The notes under the pieces: model-generated
The model's input: only the letters and a program-made list of their open reading frames with translations
The model's database searches: none
Told to the model about the DNA's origin: nothing
Program-made: the position numbers and the translations under genes
Assembly: GCA_014655195.1 (NCBI GenBank)
Contig: BNBH01000007.1
Location: 97,151 to 161,150 of the forward strand
Reading direction: 5' to 3'
From: Streptomyces cellulosae
GTDB lineage: Bacteria > Actinomycetota > Actinomycetes > Streptomycetales > Streptomycetaceae
DNA length: 64,000 nt
In this document: positions 9,227-18,489 of the stretch, piece by piece
How the letters are laid out: every line of letters starts with the position of its first letter
Position numbering within the stretch: the first letter of the stretch is position 1

Positions 9227-9511
9227 CGGCCGACCGGCAGCAACGATACCGGCACTCCGGACGGGCCCCCACGGGACGGGGGCGTGGCCGGAAGGTAGCG
9301 TCTGACAGGAGCCGGCCGGGGTACGCAGGTCCTGGACACCGGGGCGCACGGGAACGCCGACCGCGCACCGTTCGTTCACAGGGCGACGGACCCGGGCCGC
9401 GCGGAGCTGACGGGAACGCACCAGCTCACCGCTCACTCGTAGTCGATACGTCGTGCGAGGCGGTCACACCGCACCCACGCCGTGCTTCACAAAGGGGAAG
9501 ACGCTCACTTG

Positions 9512-10279
9512 ATGCCGGACCGCAGCCTGCGACTCCTCACGTTCCCCCAGCAGTCGGCCCAGGGAGGGGAGCGTGGCGCCGTGCTGCTGCGGGAGCGCCG
9601 CTCCTCACCCCCCGACTCCTCCCGCGGTGAGGGCGGCGAGGGCGGCGACGACCGCCGCGACGGCCAGGACGACAACCCGTTCGCGCCCCCGCCGGAGGGC
9701 ACGCCCGACCGCCCCTGGCAGCCCCGCCACCCCTCGGGCGGCGAGGGCCAGGGCGGCGGCCGCTCCCCGTGGGGCCGCAACTGGAGCGACCGGCAGCCCG
9801 GCCGCTCCCCCGGCGGCTTCGGCGAGCGCCCGCGCGGCCCCGAGAGCCAGGGCGGCGGCCCGCAGGGGCCGGGCATGCGCTGGGACCCCACGGACCCGGC
9901 CCAGCGTCGCGCGCGGTACGCCCTGCTGGGCGGCATGTGGGCCTTCTTCTTCGCCCTCTTCAACTGGCCCTACCTGGCGCTGCTCCTGGGCGCGCTCGCG
10001 CTGTACTGGGGCATCAGCGCCCTGCGCGCCAAGCCGCGCGGGCAGGACCCGGACGTCCCCGCGTCCGAGCAGAAGGGCCGCCCGCAGACCACGGCGGCGG
10101 TGAGCGGCCTGGTCACGGCGGGCCTGGCCCTGCTCCTGGTCGCCGGCGTCTTCGGCGCCCGCCTGGTCTACAGCGACTACTACGAGTGCACGAGCGACGC
10201 ACTTACGCAGCAGGCGCGGCAGTCCTGCGGGGACCATCTGCCGGAGCAGCTGCGGGGACTGCTGGACGAGGAAGGCTGA
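9512..10279 (+). CDS. Membrane protein with long hydrophilic N-terminus
   Basis: About 255 residues from ATG 9512; TTG 9509 is as plausible because the AAAGGGGAAG ribosome site (9491-9500) sits 8 bases before it. Residues 20-125 are a Gly/Pro/Arg-rich charged region. Two hydrophobic stretches follow: [20 protein letters not shown] with [10 protein letters not shown], and [18 protein letters not shown]. The C-terminus ([17 protein letters not shown]) is predicted to lie outside and contains two cysteines. This matches a conserved Streptomyces membrane protein found beside purN; no function is known. It converges on the PerM-like gene and shares its terminator. Confidence 0.75.
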   Translation: MPDRSLRLLTFPQQSAQGGERGAVLLRERRSSPPDSSRGEGGEGGDDRRDGQDDNPFAPPPEGTPDRPWQPRHPSGGEGQGGGRSPWGRNWSDRQPGRSPGGFGERPRGPESQGGGPQGPGMRWDPTDPAQRRARYALLGGMWAFFFALFNWPYLALLLGALALYWGISALRAKPRGQDPDVPASEQKGRPQTTAAVSGLVTAGLALLLVAGVFGARLVYSDYYECTSDALTQQARQSCGDHLPEQLRGLLDEEG

Positions 10280-10320
10280 GGGGGGCGTCCGTCGGACCCT
10301 CGCTCTTCGGGTTTCCGCCG

Positions 10321-10356
10321 AACCCCGTTCGCCCGCTCAGGCGGGTGGGCGGGGTT
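10321..10356. terminator. Bidirectional terminator, convergent membrane genes
   Basis: AACCCCGTTCGCCCGC (10321-10336) pairs with GCGGGTGGGCGGGGTT (10341-10356) through a TCAG loop with three or four wobble pairs. It overlaps the stop of the minus-strand gene. Confidence 0.75.
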
Positions 10357-11902
10357 CGGTGCTCTCGGGGGCCGGGAGGTCGCCCGGGGGGTCCGGGCGC
10401 GGAGGGAGGCCGAGGGGGGCTGGGGCGACACCGAGGTCGTCCTCGTCGGCGTCGAGGAGCAGATAGGGCTCGTCGTCCGCGGCGGGGGCCGGGGTGCTTC
10501 GCTTCGGCTTCCGCTTGAGCCAGGTGGCTCGCGGCAGCCGTGTGCGCAGGGGCGGGCGGCGCCTCGGTGCGGCCGCGCGGGCGGCGCGGCGCTCGCGTAC
10601 GCCCCGGCCGTACGACCGCCGGAGGCGCCATGCCCGTACCGTCAGGGCTGTCATCGTGGCCGTGAGGCCGAGCCAGGCCGCCGTTGCCAGGCCCACCTGC
10701 CACCACACCGGGCCGAAGCGGGCCAGTGCGGCCGTGCCCAGCGGGCCGCCCGCAAGACCGGCGAGCACCGCCAGCAGCACCCCGCACAGCCCCGCCGCGA
10801 ACGCCGCCGCGCCGGCGGTCCGCCCGGTCGTCCAGATGCCGTGGCGCCCCCCGCCCGTCACGGACCCCCGCCCGACGAACCACCCCACCACGACCCCCGC
10901 CGTCAGCGGCAGCGCCGCCACCGTCCCGTGCAGGGCGGTGCCCGCGCCCGGGTCCGGTACCGCCGCCAGCAGCGGGAACGGCGGCAGCAGCGGCGCGGCC
11001 CGCGCACCCAGCGGCGTCACCACGACACCGGCGCCGAGCAGGAAACCGGGGCCGAGGGCGTACGCCGCCGCCCACACCGCCGCGTTCGGCAGCAGCGTGA
11101 CGCAGAGCAGCAGCACCGCCAGCCACCCCGACCATCCCTCGGTCAGCCGTCCGAACGCCCCCCGTGTCTCGCCGAGGTGCCATCCCAGCGACACCGTCAG
11201 CAGCACCGCACCGCCCGCCACCAGCACCGTCGCTCCGGCCGCCGCCGCGCGCGCCGCGACACCGGGACGGCCGTCCGGGCCCAGCACCAGGTGCCGTACG
11301 CCCCGGGGCAGCACCGCGCCCAGCACCTGCTCCAGCGGCCCGCTGGGACGCCCGTACGCGGTCCACACCCCCGTCCCGGCGGCCACCACCGCGACCAGCG
11401 GCACGCCCACCAGCGTCGACGTCCACGAGGGCCGCAGGGCGCCGCCGGCCGCGTAGAGGGCGGCGGGCGCGGCGACGGCGAGGTAGCCGAGGACGACGCC
11501 CGCCCAGGCGATACGGCCCGGCACCAGCGGGGCGTTGTCGCGGACGCCTCCCTCGGCGGTGTCCCGCGCCGCCCGGTGCAGCAGCCACACCGGCACCACG
11601 GCGAGCAGCAGCGGGGGCACGCCCATCGGGGCGGGGACGCCCGAGAGGGTGTCGACACGGACCAGTTCGGCGCCGTGCGCGAGCAGCCACAGGGCCGCCG
11701 CGACATGCAGGGCGCCACCGGGTCCGCTGTCCGGGTAGGGCGAACTGACCCACAGCAGCATCACGAGCACGGTGAACGCCGCCAGGCCCAGCCCGGCCGC
11801 GAGGGCGCCGCCGGCAAGGCCGGAGGCCAGCCCGGGCGAACGGTGACGCACGCGGATGAGAAGGGAGGCCGGCATCGATCGGCGTACGGTCGTCTGGATC
11901 AC
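10337..11902 (-). CDS. Polytopic membrane protein, PerM / DUF6350 family
   Basis: About 521 residues, highly hydrophobic through most of the first 430 and with a basic then acidic/Pro-rich cytoplasmic tail. Segments such as [50 protein letters not shown] and [20 protein letters not shown] match the actinobacterial DUF6350 family, recently called the cell-division protein PerM; I recall this by pattern only. About a dozen membrane helices are likely. The annotated-style ATG at 11911 has GGGAG only one base away, so GTG 11902, ten bases from it, is preferred. Divergent from the HTH-sigma-like gene. Confidence 0.7.
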   Translation of the reverse strand: MIQTTVRRSMPASLLIRVRHRSPGLASGLAGGALAAGLGLAAFTVLVMLLWVSSPYPDSGPGGALHVAAALWLLAHGAELVRVDTLSGVPAPMGVPPLLLAVVPVWLLHRAARDTAEGGVRDNAPLVPGRIAWAGVVLGYLAVAAPAALYAAGGALRPSWTSTLVGVPLVAVVAAGTGVWTAYGRPSGPLEQVLGAVLPRGVRHLVLGPDGRPGVAARAAAAGATVLVAGGAVLLTVSLGWHLGETRGAFGRLTEGWSGWLAVLLLCVTLLPNAAVWAAAYALGPGFLLGAGVVVTPLGARAAPLLPPFPLLAAVPDPGAGTALHGTVAALPLTAGVVVGWFVGRGSVTGGGRHGIWTTGRTAGAAAFAAGLCGVLLAVLAGLAGGPLGTAALARFGPVWWQVGLATAAWLGLTATMTALTVRAWRLRRSYGRGVRERRAARAAAPRRRPPLRTRLPRATWLKRKPKRSTPAPAADDEPYLLLDADEDDLGVAPAPLGLPPRPDPPGDLPAPESTEPRPPA

Positions 11903-11969
11903 GCCCGCCATGCTCCCAACGACACGCGCTTCACGGGCGTAACGGGCGAAGCTCGGCTGTGTCGCTCAA

Positions 11970-11994
11970 TATACGTTTATGTACTTTTCTGTAC
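11970..11994 (+). promoter_or_regulatory. Three TRTAC repeats with 10-bp period
   Basis: TATAC (11970-11974), TGTAC (11980-11984) and TGTAC (11990-11994) recur every 10 bases in an AT-rich island just before the GAGGG ribosome site of the HTH-sigma-like gene. Same-face phasing suggests an operator, perhaps autoregulatory. Confidence 0.45.
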
Positions 11995-12007
11995 TGAGGG
12001 ACGCCCA

Positions 12008-13267
12008 GTGACGCGAAGCCCTGCCCCTCCGCTGCCCCCGCCGAACGAACGCCGACGCCTGCGGGAGGCCCACGCACTGACACGCGCTCAGCTCGCGGAG
12101 CGGCTCGGGGTACGCCCCGACACGGTGCGCGCCTGGGAGTCGGGCCGCAGCACACCTCGGGGGCGCAACAGGGTCGCGTACGCCGAACTTCTGTCCACGT
12201 GGGCGGAGGACACCGCCCGTCAGACACCGGAGGGCGCAGAGGGGGTGACGTTCCAAGAGACGGCCGCCTCGGACCCCACGGAGTTCGTCCTGACCCCGAC
12301 GGGAGCGGACACGCCGTCAGAAGAGGACCCGGGGAGCAGCGCCGCCTCGGAGCAGCAACCCGTGCCTCGGCGGCGTGAGCGCCCGCGCCCCTCCTGGGCT
12401 CGGCATCTGCGCCCGTCCGGGCGGGAGCGCGCATCAGGGTCCGTTCCCGTCGGCCGGGACGCGGGACCGTATCTGACGCCCGCCCAGGCCTTCGACGCGC
12501 TGTACGCGTACTGCGCCCCCGCCCTCGTCCGGCAGGCGTACCTCCTCACCGGGCGCCGCGACCTCGCGCACGAGTCCGTGGAGAGGGCCTTCCAGCGGGC
12601 GTGGGACCACTGGCCGGAGGTGGCACGCGACCCGGACCCGGCCGGGTGGGTGCGGGCTGCCTCGCACAACTGGGCCCTCTCCCCCTGGCACCGCTTCCGC
12701 CGCCGCTACCGTCACCCCGAGCCCCCACCGCCCGACGAGGCCGACCGCGCCCTGCTGGACGCCCTGCTGAGCCTCCCGCCGCCGTACCGCCGCACGCTCG
12801 TCCTGTACGACGGCGTCGGCCTGGACCTGCCCGACACGGCGGCGGAGACGGAGGCCAGCACGCGGGCCGCGGCCGGGCGGCTGATGTACGCGAGGGAGGC
12901 CCTCGCGGAGCGGATGCCGGAACTGGCCGATCCAGGTGAGCTGCACGACCGGCTCGCGGAACTGGCGTCCACCGGGCGGACACGGGCGGCGGAGCCGGCG
13001 GCCGTACGCGTCGGCAGCGAGCGCCGGGCGCGCCTGTGGACGCGGACGGCGGCGGCCGTGACCGTCGTCCTCATCGGCAGCACTGCGATGACCCTGCACA
13101 CGGCGCCCACGCACTACGAGCCGCCCGTGCCGCCGGGCGAGACGGTGCGGGGCGTGCCGCCGCGGGTGGCGCCGGGCCCGCTCTCGGCCGAGCAGCGGGA
13201 GCTGCGCGACCAGCTGCGCAAGGCCCTGCTCGACGGCCCGGAACGCCTCACTCCCCAGGCCCGCTGA
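12008..13267 (+). CDS. HTH (XRE) plus ECF sigma-factor-like protein with C-terminal membrane segment
   Basis: A 419-residue protein from GTG 12008, behind GAGGG (11996-12000). Residues 15-70 form an XRE helix-turn-helix (LTRAQLAERLGVRPDTVRAW). After an acidic linker, residues about 155-325 follow an ECF sigma plan: a region-2-like part (YLLTGRRDLAHESVERAFQR, DPAGWVRAASHNWAL) and a region-4-like part (LLSLPPPYRRTLVLYDGVGL, then a degenerate second helix). A single membrane helix (AAAVTVVLIGSTAM, about 345-364) leads to a 55-residue outer tail. Sigma-like proteins anchored in the membrane and carrying an extra DNA-binding domain are uncommon. Whether it binds RNA polymerase is unknown; it may be a transcription regulator derived from a sigma factor. 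Confidence 0.75.
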   Translation: MTRSPAPPLPPPNERRRLREAHALTRAQLAERLGVRPDTVRAWESGRSTPRGRNRVAYAELLSTWAEDTARQTPEGAEGVTFQETAASDPTEFVLTPTGADTPSEEDPGSSAASEQQPVPRRRERPRPSWARHLRPSGRERASGSVPVGRDAGPYLTPAQAFDALYAYCAPALVRQAYLLTGRRDLAHESVERAFQRAWDHWPEVARDPDPAGWVRAASHNWALSPWHRFRRRYRHPEPPPPDEADRALLDALLSLPPPYRRTLVLYDGVGLDLPDTAAETEASTRAAAGRLMYAREALAERMPELADPGELHDRLAELASTGRTRAAEPAAVRVGSERRARLWTRTAAAVTVVLIGSTAMTLHTAPTHYEPPVPPGETVRGVPPRVAPGPLSAEQRELRDQLRKALLDGPERLTPQAR

Positions 13268-13294
13268 GCCACCGCCACGTACGTACGGCAAACG

Positions 13295-13336
13295 ACGGGT
13301 GGGCCCGTCCCCCACCAGGGGAACGGGCCCACCCGT
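13295..13336. terminator. Bidirectional terminator before sucD
   Basis: ACGGGTGGGCCCGT (13295-13308) is perfectly complementary to 13323-13336, with inner CCCC/GGGG pairs. It lies between the convergent stops of the sigma-like gene and sucD. Confidence 0.92.
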
Positions 13337-13360
13337 ACGATGCGCTGTCGCGCCGGCGGT

Positions 13361-14245
13361 TCAGCCGGCGAGGATCGCGCGCGCCAGCTTGGCGGTCTCG
13401 GTCGGCGTCTTGCCGACCTTGACGCCGGCGGCCTCGAGGGCCTCCTTCTTCGCCTGCGCGGTGCCGGAGGAACCGGAGACGATGGCGCCGGCGTGACCCA
13501 TGGTCTTGCCCTCCGGCGCGGTGAAGCCCGCGACGTAGCCGACGACCGGCTTGGTCACGTTCTCCTTGATGAAGGCCGCGGCCCGCTCCTCGGCGTCGCC
13601 GCCGATCTCACCGATCATCACGATGAGGTCGGTGTCGGGGTCGGCCTCGAACGCGGCGAGCGCGTCGATGTGCGTGGTGCCGATGATCGGGTCGCCACCG
13701 ATGCCGACGGCGGTCGAGAAGCCGATGTCACGCAGCTCGTACATCATCTGGTACGTCAGCGTGCCGGACTTCGAGACCAGGCCGATGCGGCCCGGCTTGG
13801 TGATGTCGCCGGGGATGATGCCGACGTTCGAGCCGCCCGGGGTGATGATGCCGGGGCAGTTCGGGCCGATGATCCGGGTCTTGTTGCCCTTCTTGCCGGC
13901 GTACGCCCAGAACGCGGCCGTGTCGTGCACGGCGATGCCCTCGGTGATCACGACGGCCAGCGGGATCTCGGCGTCGATGGCCTCGACGACCGCGTCCTTG
14001 GTGAACTTCTCCGGCACGAAGATGACGGAGACGTTGGCGCCGGTCTTCTCGACGGCCTCCTTGACGCTGCCGAAGACGGGTACCTCGGTGCCGTCGAAGT
14101 CCACGGTCTGACCCGCCTTGCGCGGGTTGACGCCGCCCACGACGTTGGTGCCGTCACCGAGCATGAGCTTGGTGTGCTTCATGCCCGTGGCGCCGGTCAT
14201 GCCCTGGACGATGACCTTGCTGTCCTTGTTGAGCCAGATAGCCAT
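13361..14245 (-). CDS. sucD: Succinyl-CoA ligase, alpha subunit
   Basis: With SucC this forms succinyl-CoA synthetase of the TCA cycle, making ATP or GTP from succinyl-CoA. The 294-residue length is typical. The start [21 protein letters not shown] contains the CoA-binding Rossmann motif; [10 protein letters not shown] is conserved; [13 protein letters not shown] near the C-terminus carries the His that is phosphorylated during catalysis. It lies 27 bases downstream of sucC in one operon and ends at a strong terminator. Confidence 0.97.
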   Translation of the reverse strand: MAIWLNKDSKVIVQGMTGATGMKHTKLMLGDGTNVVGGVNPRKAGQTVDFDGTEVPVFGSVKEAVEKTGANVSVIFVPEKFTKDAVVEAIDAEIPLAVVITEGIAVHDTAAFWAYAGKKGNKTRIIGPNCPGIITPGGSNVGIIPGDITKPGRIGLVSKSGTLTYQMMYELRDIGFSTAVGIGGDPIIGTTHIDALAAFEADPDTDLIVMIGEIGGDAEERAAAFIKENVTKPVVGYVAGFTAPEGKTMGHAGAIVSGSSGTAQAKKEALEAAGVKVGKTPTETAKLARAILAG

Positions 14246-14272
14246 GGTGTGTTGTGTCCTCGTCCTGAGTGC

Positions 14273-15454
14273 TTACTTGGCGGCGTGGGCCAGCTCGGCG
14301 GCCTTGTCGGCCGCGCCGTCCATGGTGTCGACGCGCTGCACCAGCGGGTGGTCGGCGTCGGTGAGGATCTGCCGGCCGAGCTCGGCGTTGTTGCCGTCGA
14401 GGCGCACGACGAGCGGCTTCTCGACCTTCTCGCCGCGGTCCTCCAGCAGCTTCAGGGCCTGGACGATGCCGTTGGCGACCTCGTCGCAGGCGGTGATGCC
14501 GCCGAAGACGTTGACGAAGACGGACTTGACGTCCGGGTCGCCGAGGATGATCTCGAGACCGTTGGCCATGACCTGGGCGGAGGCGCCACCGCCGATGTCC
14601 AGGAAGTTCGCCGGCTTGACGTTGCCGTGCTTCTCACCGGCGTACGCGACCACGTCCAGGGTGCTCATGACGAGACCCGCGCCGTTGCCGATGATGCCGA
14701 CCTCGCCGTCGAGCTTGACGTAGTTGAGGTTCTTCTCCTTGGCGGCGGCCTCGAGCGGGTTCGCCGCGGCCTTGTCCTGGAGCTCCTCGTACTCGGGGTG
14801 ACGGAACTCGGCGTTGTCGTCGAGCGACACCTTGCCGTCCAGGGCGATGACCTCGCCGGAGGCGACCTTCGCCAGCGGGTTGACCTCGACGAGGAGGGCG
14901 TCCGACTTGATGAAGGTGTCCCACAGCTTGATCAGGACGTTGGCGACCTTGTCCGCGACCTCGGCCGGGAACTTGGCGGCCTCGACGATCTCGCGGGCCT
15001 TGGCCTCGTCCACGCCGTCGATGGCGTCGATCGCGATCTTGGCGACGGCCTCCGGACGGGTGGCCGCCACCTCCTCGATCTCCATGCCGCCCTCGACGGA
15101 CGCGATGGAGAGGAAGGTGCGGTTGGCACGGTCGAGGAGGAAGGAGACGTAGTACTCCTCCAGGATCTCCGGGGCCGTCTCGGCGATCATCACCTTGTGG
15201 ACCGTGTGGCCCTTGATGTCCATGCCGAGGATGTCCGTCGCGCGGGCGACGGCCTCGTCGGGGGTGGCGGCGAGCTTCACGCCGCCGGCCTTGCCGCGGC
15301 CGCCGACCTTCACCTGGGCCTTGACGACGGACTTGCCACCGAGACGCTCAGTGGCTGCGCGGGCCGCCTCAGGCGTGTCGATGACTTCACCGGCCAGCAC
15401 CGGTACATCGTGCTTGGCGAAGAGGTCCCTCGCCTGGTACTCGAACAGGTCCAC
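14273..15454 (-). CDS. sucC: Succinyl-CoA ligase, beta subunit
   Basis: The nucleotide-binding ATP-grasp subunit of succinyl-CoA synthetase, 393 residues. N-terminus [19 protein letters not shown] (GTG start, GGGACGGAAG upstream), ATP-grasp segments [20 protein letters not shown] and [10 protein letters not shown], and the C-terminal [16 protein letters not shown] are all family signatures. First gene of sucC-sucD. A Crp-type palindrome lies 182 bases upstream. Confidence 0.97.
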   Translation of the reverse strand: MDLFEYQARDLFAKHDVPVLAGEVIDTPEAARAATERLGGKSVVKAQVKVGGRGKAGGVKLAATPDEAVARATDILGMDIKGHTVHKVMIAETAPEILEEYYVSFLLDRANRTFLSIASVEGGMEIEEVAATRPEAVAKIAIDAIDGVDEAKAREIVEAAKFPAEVADKVANVLIKLWDTFIKSDALLVEVNPLAKVASGEVIALDGKVSLDDNAEFRHPEYEELQDKAAANPLEAAAKEKNLNYVKLDGEVGIIGNGAGLVMSTLDVVAYAGEKHGNVKPANFLDIGGGASAQVMANGLEIILGDPDVKSVFVNVFGGITACDEVANGIVQALKLLEDRGEKVEKPLVVRLDGNNAELGRQILTDADHPLVQRVDTMDGAADKAAELAHAAK

Positions 15455-15635
15455 GCGCTTCCGTCCCTATCAGTGATCTCGCGGTTCGTTGGATGCGTGG
15501 GCGTGCCGCGAAGGGCAACGTGACGTCCGCTCTGTCACAAGGGAGGCGCACACGGTGTCCGAGCGCGCGGCATGTCCGTCTCGCAGGTTATCGCCGCTTG
15601 GGGGGAGCCTCTAAATCGCGAGTCACACGTGAGCG

Positions 15636-15649
15636 GTGATACCTGTCAC
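15636..15649. promoter_or_regulatory. Candidate Crp/cAMP-receptor site upstream of sucC
   Basis: GTGATACCTGTCAC fits the Streptomyces Crp pattern GTG-N6-GNCAC and, with its next base, matches TGTGA-N6-TCACA at all but one position. It lies 182 bases before the sucC start. Confidence 0.5.
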
Positions 15650-15688
15650 ATGATGTCGGCTTCTCCGGCACCGCGTGCCGCGCGTGAG

Positions 15689-15724
15689 GGGCCTCACCGG
15701 GCTGGGGTTGGCCCGGTGAGGCCC
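15689..15724. terminator. Perfect 14-bp hairpin
   Basis: GGGCCTCACCGGGC (15689-15702) pairs exactly with GCCCGGTGAGGCCC (15711-15724), loop TGGGGTTG. It probably stops leftward transcription from the 16031-17209 gene before it reaches sucC. Confidence 0.8.
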
Positions 15725-16030
15725 TGCCGAACAACCCGGACGGGGCCGTGACGCCCGTGGTCCGGGATTGCGGGGCGGCCCGCCCCCATTCCCCAATGAG
15801 GGCCGGCCTCCCCTCCGCGAGGTCGCGGCCGGACGAACCGACGGCTTTCGGCAGTCCGGGTCCTGATGCCCCGCGGAGTCCTTTGTTACCCGTGAGTCAG
15901 TAACGGGTGACAGGCGGGTGCGCACCGGAGAACGCCGGGACGGCCGGTCCACGGCGGGTTCGGGCCGGGACGGGGATTCTGTCCGTACGGACGGCTGCGC
16001 GCGCCTGCGCGGGAGGGCTCGCCGTACGGC

Positions 16031-17209
16031 CTAGGCGGGCGGGACGTGCACGTCCCGGCTGTGCTCGCGCGTGCGGGGCGTCTCCGCGGGCGCGGCGGCA
16101 CCCGGCACGAGCCGGGGCACGGGCCGGTGGGCGGCGGGCACGGCGCCGGCGTCGGCGTGCCGGGCGGCGCCCTGATCGGCGGCAGTCCGGCTGCCCAGGG
16201 GGCCGTCGCTCCTTCCGTCGCCGGTGGGGGCGGGGGCGGGGGGCGCCTGGGGCGGGGCGGGGGTCGCCTGATGAGCGGGCCGGGGGGTGGTGGGGGTCGC
16301 TTGGGAGGCGGTCGCGGGGGTGGCCGCGGAGGGCCGGGGGCCGTGGGCAGCCGGTACGGGTACGGCGGGGGTGTCCGCCGCGGCCGACGGGGGCGTGGGC
16401 GCCTGACCGGCGGGGGCGACGGGAGCGGGGAGGAGCTGTGCGGGGGGTTCCACGAGCCCGGGGAGGGTCGCCGGCAGGGTGGGAAGCCCCGGCAACACCG
16501 GAGGCGGCACCACGGCGGGCTGCTCCGGCACGGGGAGCGGTACGGCGGGCAGGGCGGAGGTCACGGCGCCCAGTTCCCGGGTCACGCCACGGACCACCTG
16601 TCCGACGGGCCGGACGACGCGCTCGAGAGGCGTCTCCACGGGGGCCGGGTGCTCCACCACAGGTTGCACGACCCGCTCGACGACAGGTCGCACCACACGC
16701 TCGTCCGCGCCGCGCACCACTTCGCCGAGGGACAGCGAGCCCGGCCGCTTCCCCGACCGCGCACCGGACTCGGCCCGGGGTGGCGCGACCTGGCCGCCCG
16801 GCGTGGCCAGGGAAGGTGTGCCCGACCGGGCCACGGCCTGCCGACCGGACCGCGTCTCAGCCGCGGGCCGCGCGGCCGATCGTGGACCTCGGTCATCCGC
16901 CAGGCGCCCCGCACCACCGGCCGGCTTCCGGACCGCAGGCGCGTCACCCGCCGCCGTGAGGCCGTCCAGCACGGACCCGACGCCCCCGGCGTCGACCCGC
17001 ACCACCTCTTCAACGGGGGACGGCCGGCCGTCCGCGGCCTCGGCCTGTTCCCCGAACAGCACTCCCAGGGCGAACACCGCCCCCGCCACCAGCGCCAGCC
17101 GAGCCGCACGCCTGCGGGCCGCGGCGCGCACCACGCGCGCGGCGGCCTCGGGCACGGCTGTTGCTGACCAGGTCGACAGGGCGTTCCCTCTCAGGACTGC
17201 GGGGACCAC
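16031..17209 (-). CDS. Secreted or membrane-anchored Pro/Val/Ala-rich protein, unknown function
   Basis: A 392-residue protein starting at GTG 17207-17209, behind AAGG. A basic Arg-rich N-terminus is followed by one hydrophobic segment (LALVAGAVFALGVLFGEQAE, about residues 38-58) that could be an uncleaved anchor or signal peptide. The rest is low complexity. Residues near 165-205 repeat the motif R-V-V-[RQ]-P-V (VVRPVVERVVQPVVEHP and ERVVRPVGQVV), and the C-terminal third is Pro/Ala/Thr-rich. Base composition is normal for the window. It looks like a wall-spanning, Streptomyces-specific protein. No domain is recognised. Confidence 0.65.
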   Translation of the reverse strand: MVPAVLRGNALSTWSATAVPEAAARVVRAAARRRAARLALVAGAVFALGVLFGEQAEAADGRPSPVEEVVRVDAGGVGSVLDGLTAAGDAPAVRKPAGGAGRLADDRGPRSAARPAAETRSGRQAVARSGTPSLATPGGQVAPPRAESGARSGKRPGSLSLGEVVRGADERVVRPVVERVVQPVVEHPAPVETPLERVVRPVGQVVRGVTRELGAVTSALPAVPLPVPEQPAVVPPPVLPGLPTLPATLPGLVEPPAQLLPAPVAPAGQAPTPPSAAADTPAVPVPAAHGPRPSAATPATASQATPTTPRPAHQATPAPPQAPPAPAPTGDGRSDGPLGSRTAADQGAARHADAGAVPAAHRPVPRLVPGAAAPAETPRTREHSRDVHVPPA

Positions 17210-17310
17210 CGGACACCTTCACGGGTCCTCGATCGAACGCCCCCGATCCTTGCACGCGATGCCCTCAGTTCCGCAACCCCCGTGTCACCGATGCGCACTC
17301 ATGTCCGTTT

Positions 17311-18489
17311 TCAGCGCGGGGAGTCCGGTCCGGCGGCCCCCGCGTCGGGTGCCGGCAGCGGCCGTTTCTCGATCGCCGCCGCCATCACCTCCGGGAACAG
17401 GTCGGGCGTGCAGGCGAACGCCGGCGCGCCCAGCGCCGCGAGGGCCGCCGCGTGCTCCCTGTCGTACGCGGGCGCGCCCTCGTCGGAGAGGGCGAGCAGC
17501 GACACGAACTGCGCGCCGGACGCCTTGATCGCCGCCACCCGCTTGAGCATCTCGTCGCGTATCCCTCCTTCGTAGAGGTCGCTGATCAGCACGACGACCG
17601 TGTCGGCGGGCCGGGTGACGCGCGACTGGCAGTACGCGAGGGCCCGGTTGATGTCCGTGCCGCCGCCGAGCCGGGTGGCGAAGAGGACGTCGACCGGGTC
17701 GTCCAGACGCTCGGTCAGGTCGACGACCTCCGTGTCGAAGACGACGAGCCGGGTGGCGACCGCCCGCATGGACGCGAGGACCGCCCCGAACACCGAGGCG
17801 TACACGACCGACGACGCCATCGACCCGGACTGGTCCACGCAGAGCACGACCTCTTTCTTCACCGACCGCGAGGCGCGTCCGTGGCCGACGAGCCGCTCGG
17901 GCACGACCGTGCCGTGCTCGGGCAGGTAGTGCCGGAGGTTGGCGGCGACGGTGCGGTTCCAGTCGATGTCGTGGTGGCGGGGCCGGCGGACGCGGGCGCT
18001 GCGGTCGAGGGCGCCGGTGAGGGTGGCCCGGGTGCGGGTGGCGAGCCGCCGTTCCAGGTCCTCGACGACCTTGCGGACGACCTGGCGTGCCGTCTCCCTC
18101 GTCGTCTCGGGCATCGCCTTGGTGAGGGAGAGCAGCGTGCCGACGAGGTGCACGTCCGCCTCGACCGCCTCCAGCATCTCCGGCTCCAGCAGCAGCGTGC
18201 CGAGGCCGAGCCGGTCGATGGCGTCGCGCTGCATGACCTGGACGACGGAGGTGGGGAAGTACGTGCGGATGTCGCCGAGCCAGCGCGCCACCGACGGCGC
18301 CGACGCCCCGAGTCCGCCCGCCCGTTCACGCCCCGTCGTGGGGGTGTCGTCCTTGCCGTAGAGGGCGGTGAGGGCGTCGTCGATCGCCGCGTCCTGTCCG
18401 GACAGCGCGTGTCCGGTGCCGTCGGCCGTGTCGCCGCCGAGCACGAGCCGCCACCGGCGCAGCCGCTCCCCCGCCGCGTCGTCCGTCAT
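17311..18489 (-). CDS. VWA (von Willebrand factor A) domain protein of a MoxR-DUF5682-VWA operon
   Basis: A 392-residue protein; ATG 18487-18489 overlaps the DUF5682 stop (ATGA). The longer open frame upstream is an out-of-frame shadow of DUF5682. The first 190 residues are helical and charged (YGKDDTPTTG, RTYFPTSVVQVMQRDAIDRL). The C-terminal half is a VWA domain with an intact metal-ion site: VLCVDQSGSMASS, the Thr of GGGTDINRA, and the Asp of LISDLYEGG. VWA proteins paired with MoxR AAA+ ATPases usually act as substrate adaptors of chaperone-like complexes. The client here is unknown. Confidence 0.88.
   Translation of the reverse strand: MTDDAAGERLRRWRLVLGGDTADGTGHALSGQDAAIDDALTALYGKDDTPTTGRERAGGLGASAPSVARWLGDIRTYFPTSVVQVMQRDAIDRLGLGTLLLEPEMLEAVEADVHLVGTLLSLTKAMPETTRETARQVVRKVVEDLERRLATRTRATLTGALDRSARVRRPRHHDIDWNRTVAANLRHYLPEHGTVVPERLVGHGRASRSVKKEVVLCVDQSGSMASSVVYASVFGAVLASMRAVATRLVVFDTEVVDLTERLDDPVDVLFATRLGGGTDINRALAYCQSRVTRPADTVVVLISDLYEGGIRDEMLKRVAAIKASGAQFVSLLALSDEGAPAYDREHAAALAALGAPAFACTPDLFPEVMAAAIEKRPLPAPDAGAAGPDSPR

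Larger units (their letters stand above)
15455..16030. other. 576-base intergenic region upstream of sucC
   Basis: Between the sucC start and the end of the Pro/Val-rich secreted protein gene. It contains the sucCD promoter region, a Crp-type site, an AT-richer stretch near 15580-15660 and the 15689-15724 hairpin. I find no credible gene in 15725-16030. Confidence 0.6.

Noticed and set aside
13340..15523. A 727-codon plus-strand open frame opposite sucC-sucD
   Set aside because: It spans two firmly identified genes and their junction on the other strand, with no motif or start signal of its own.
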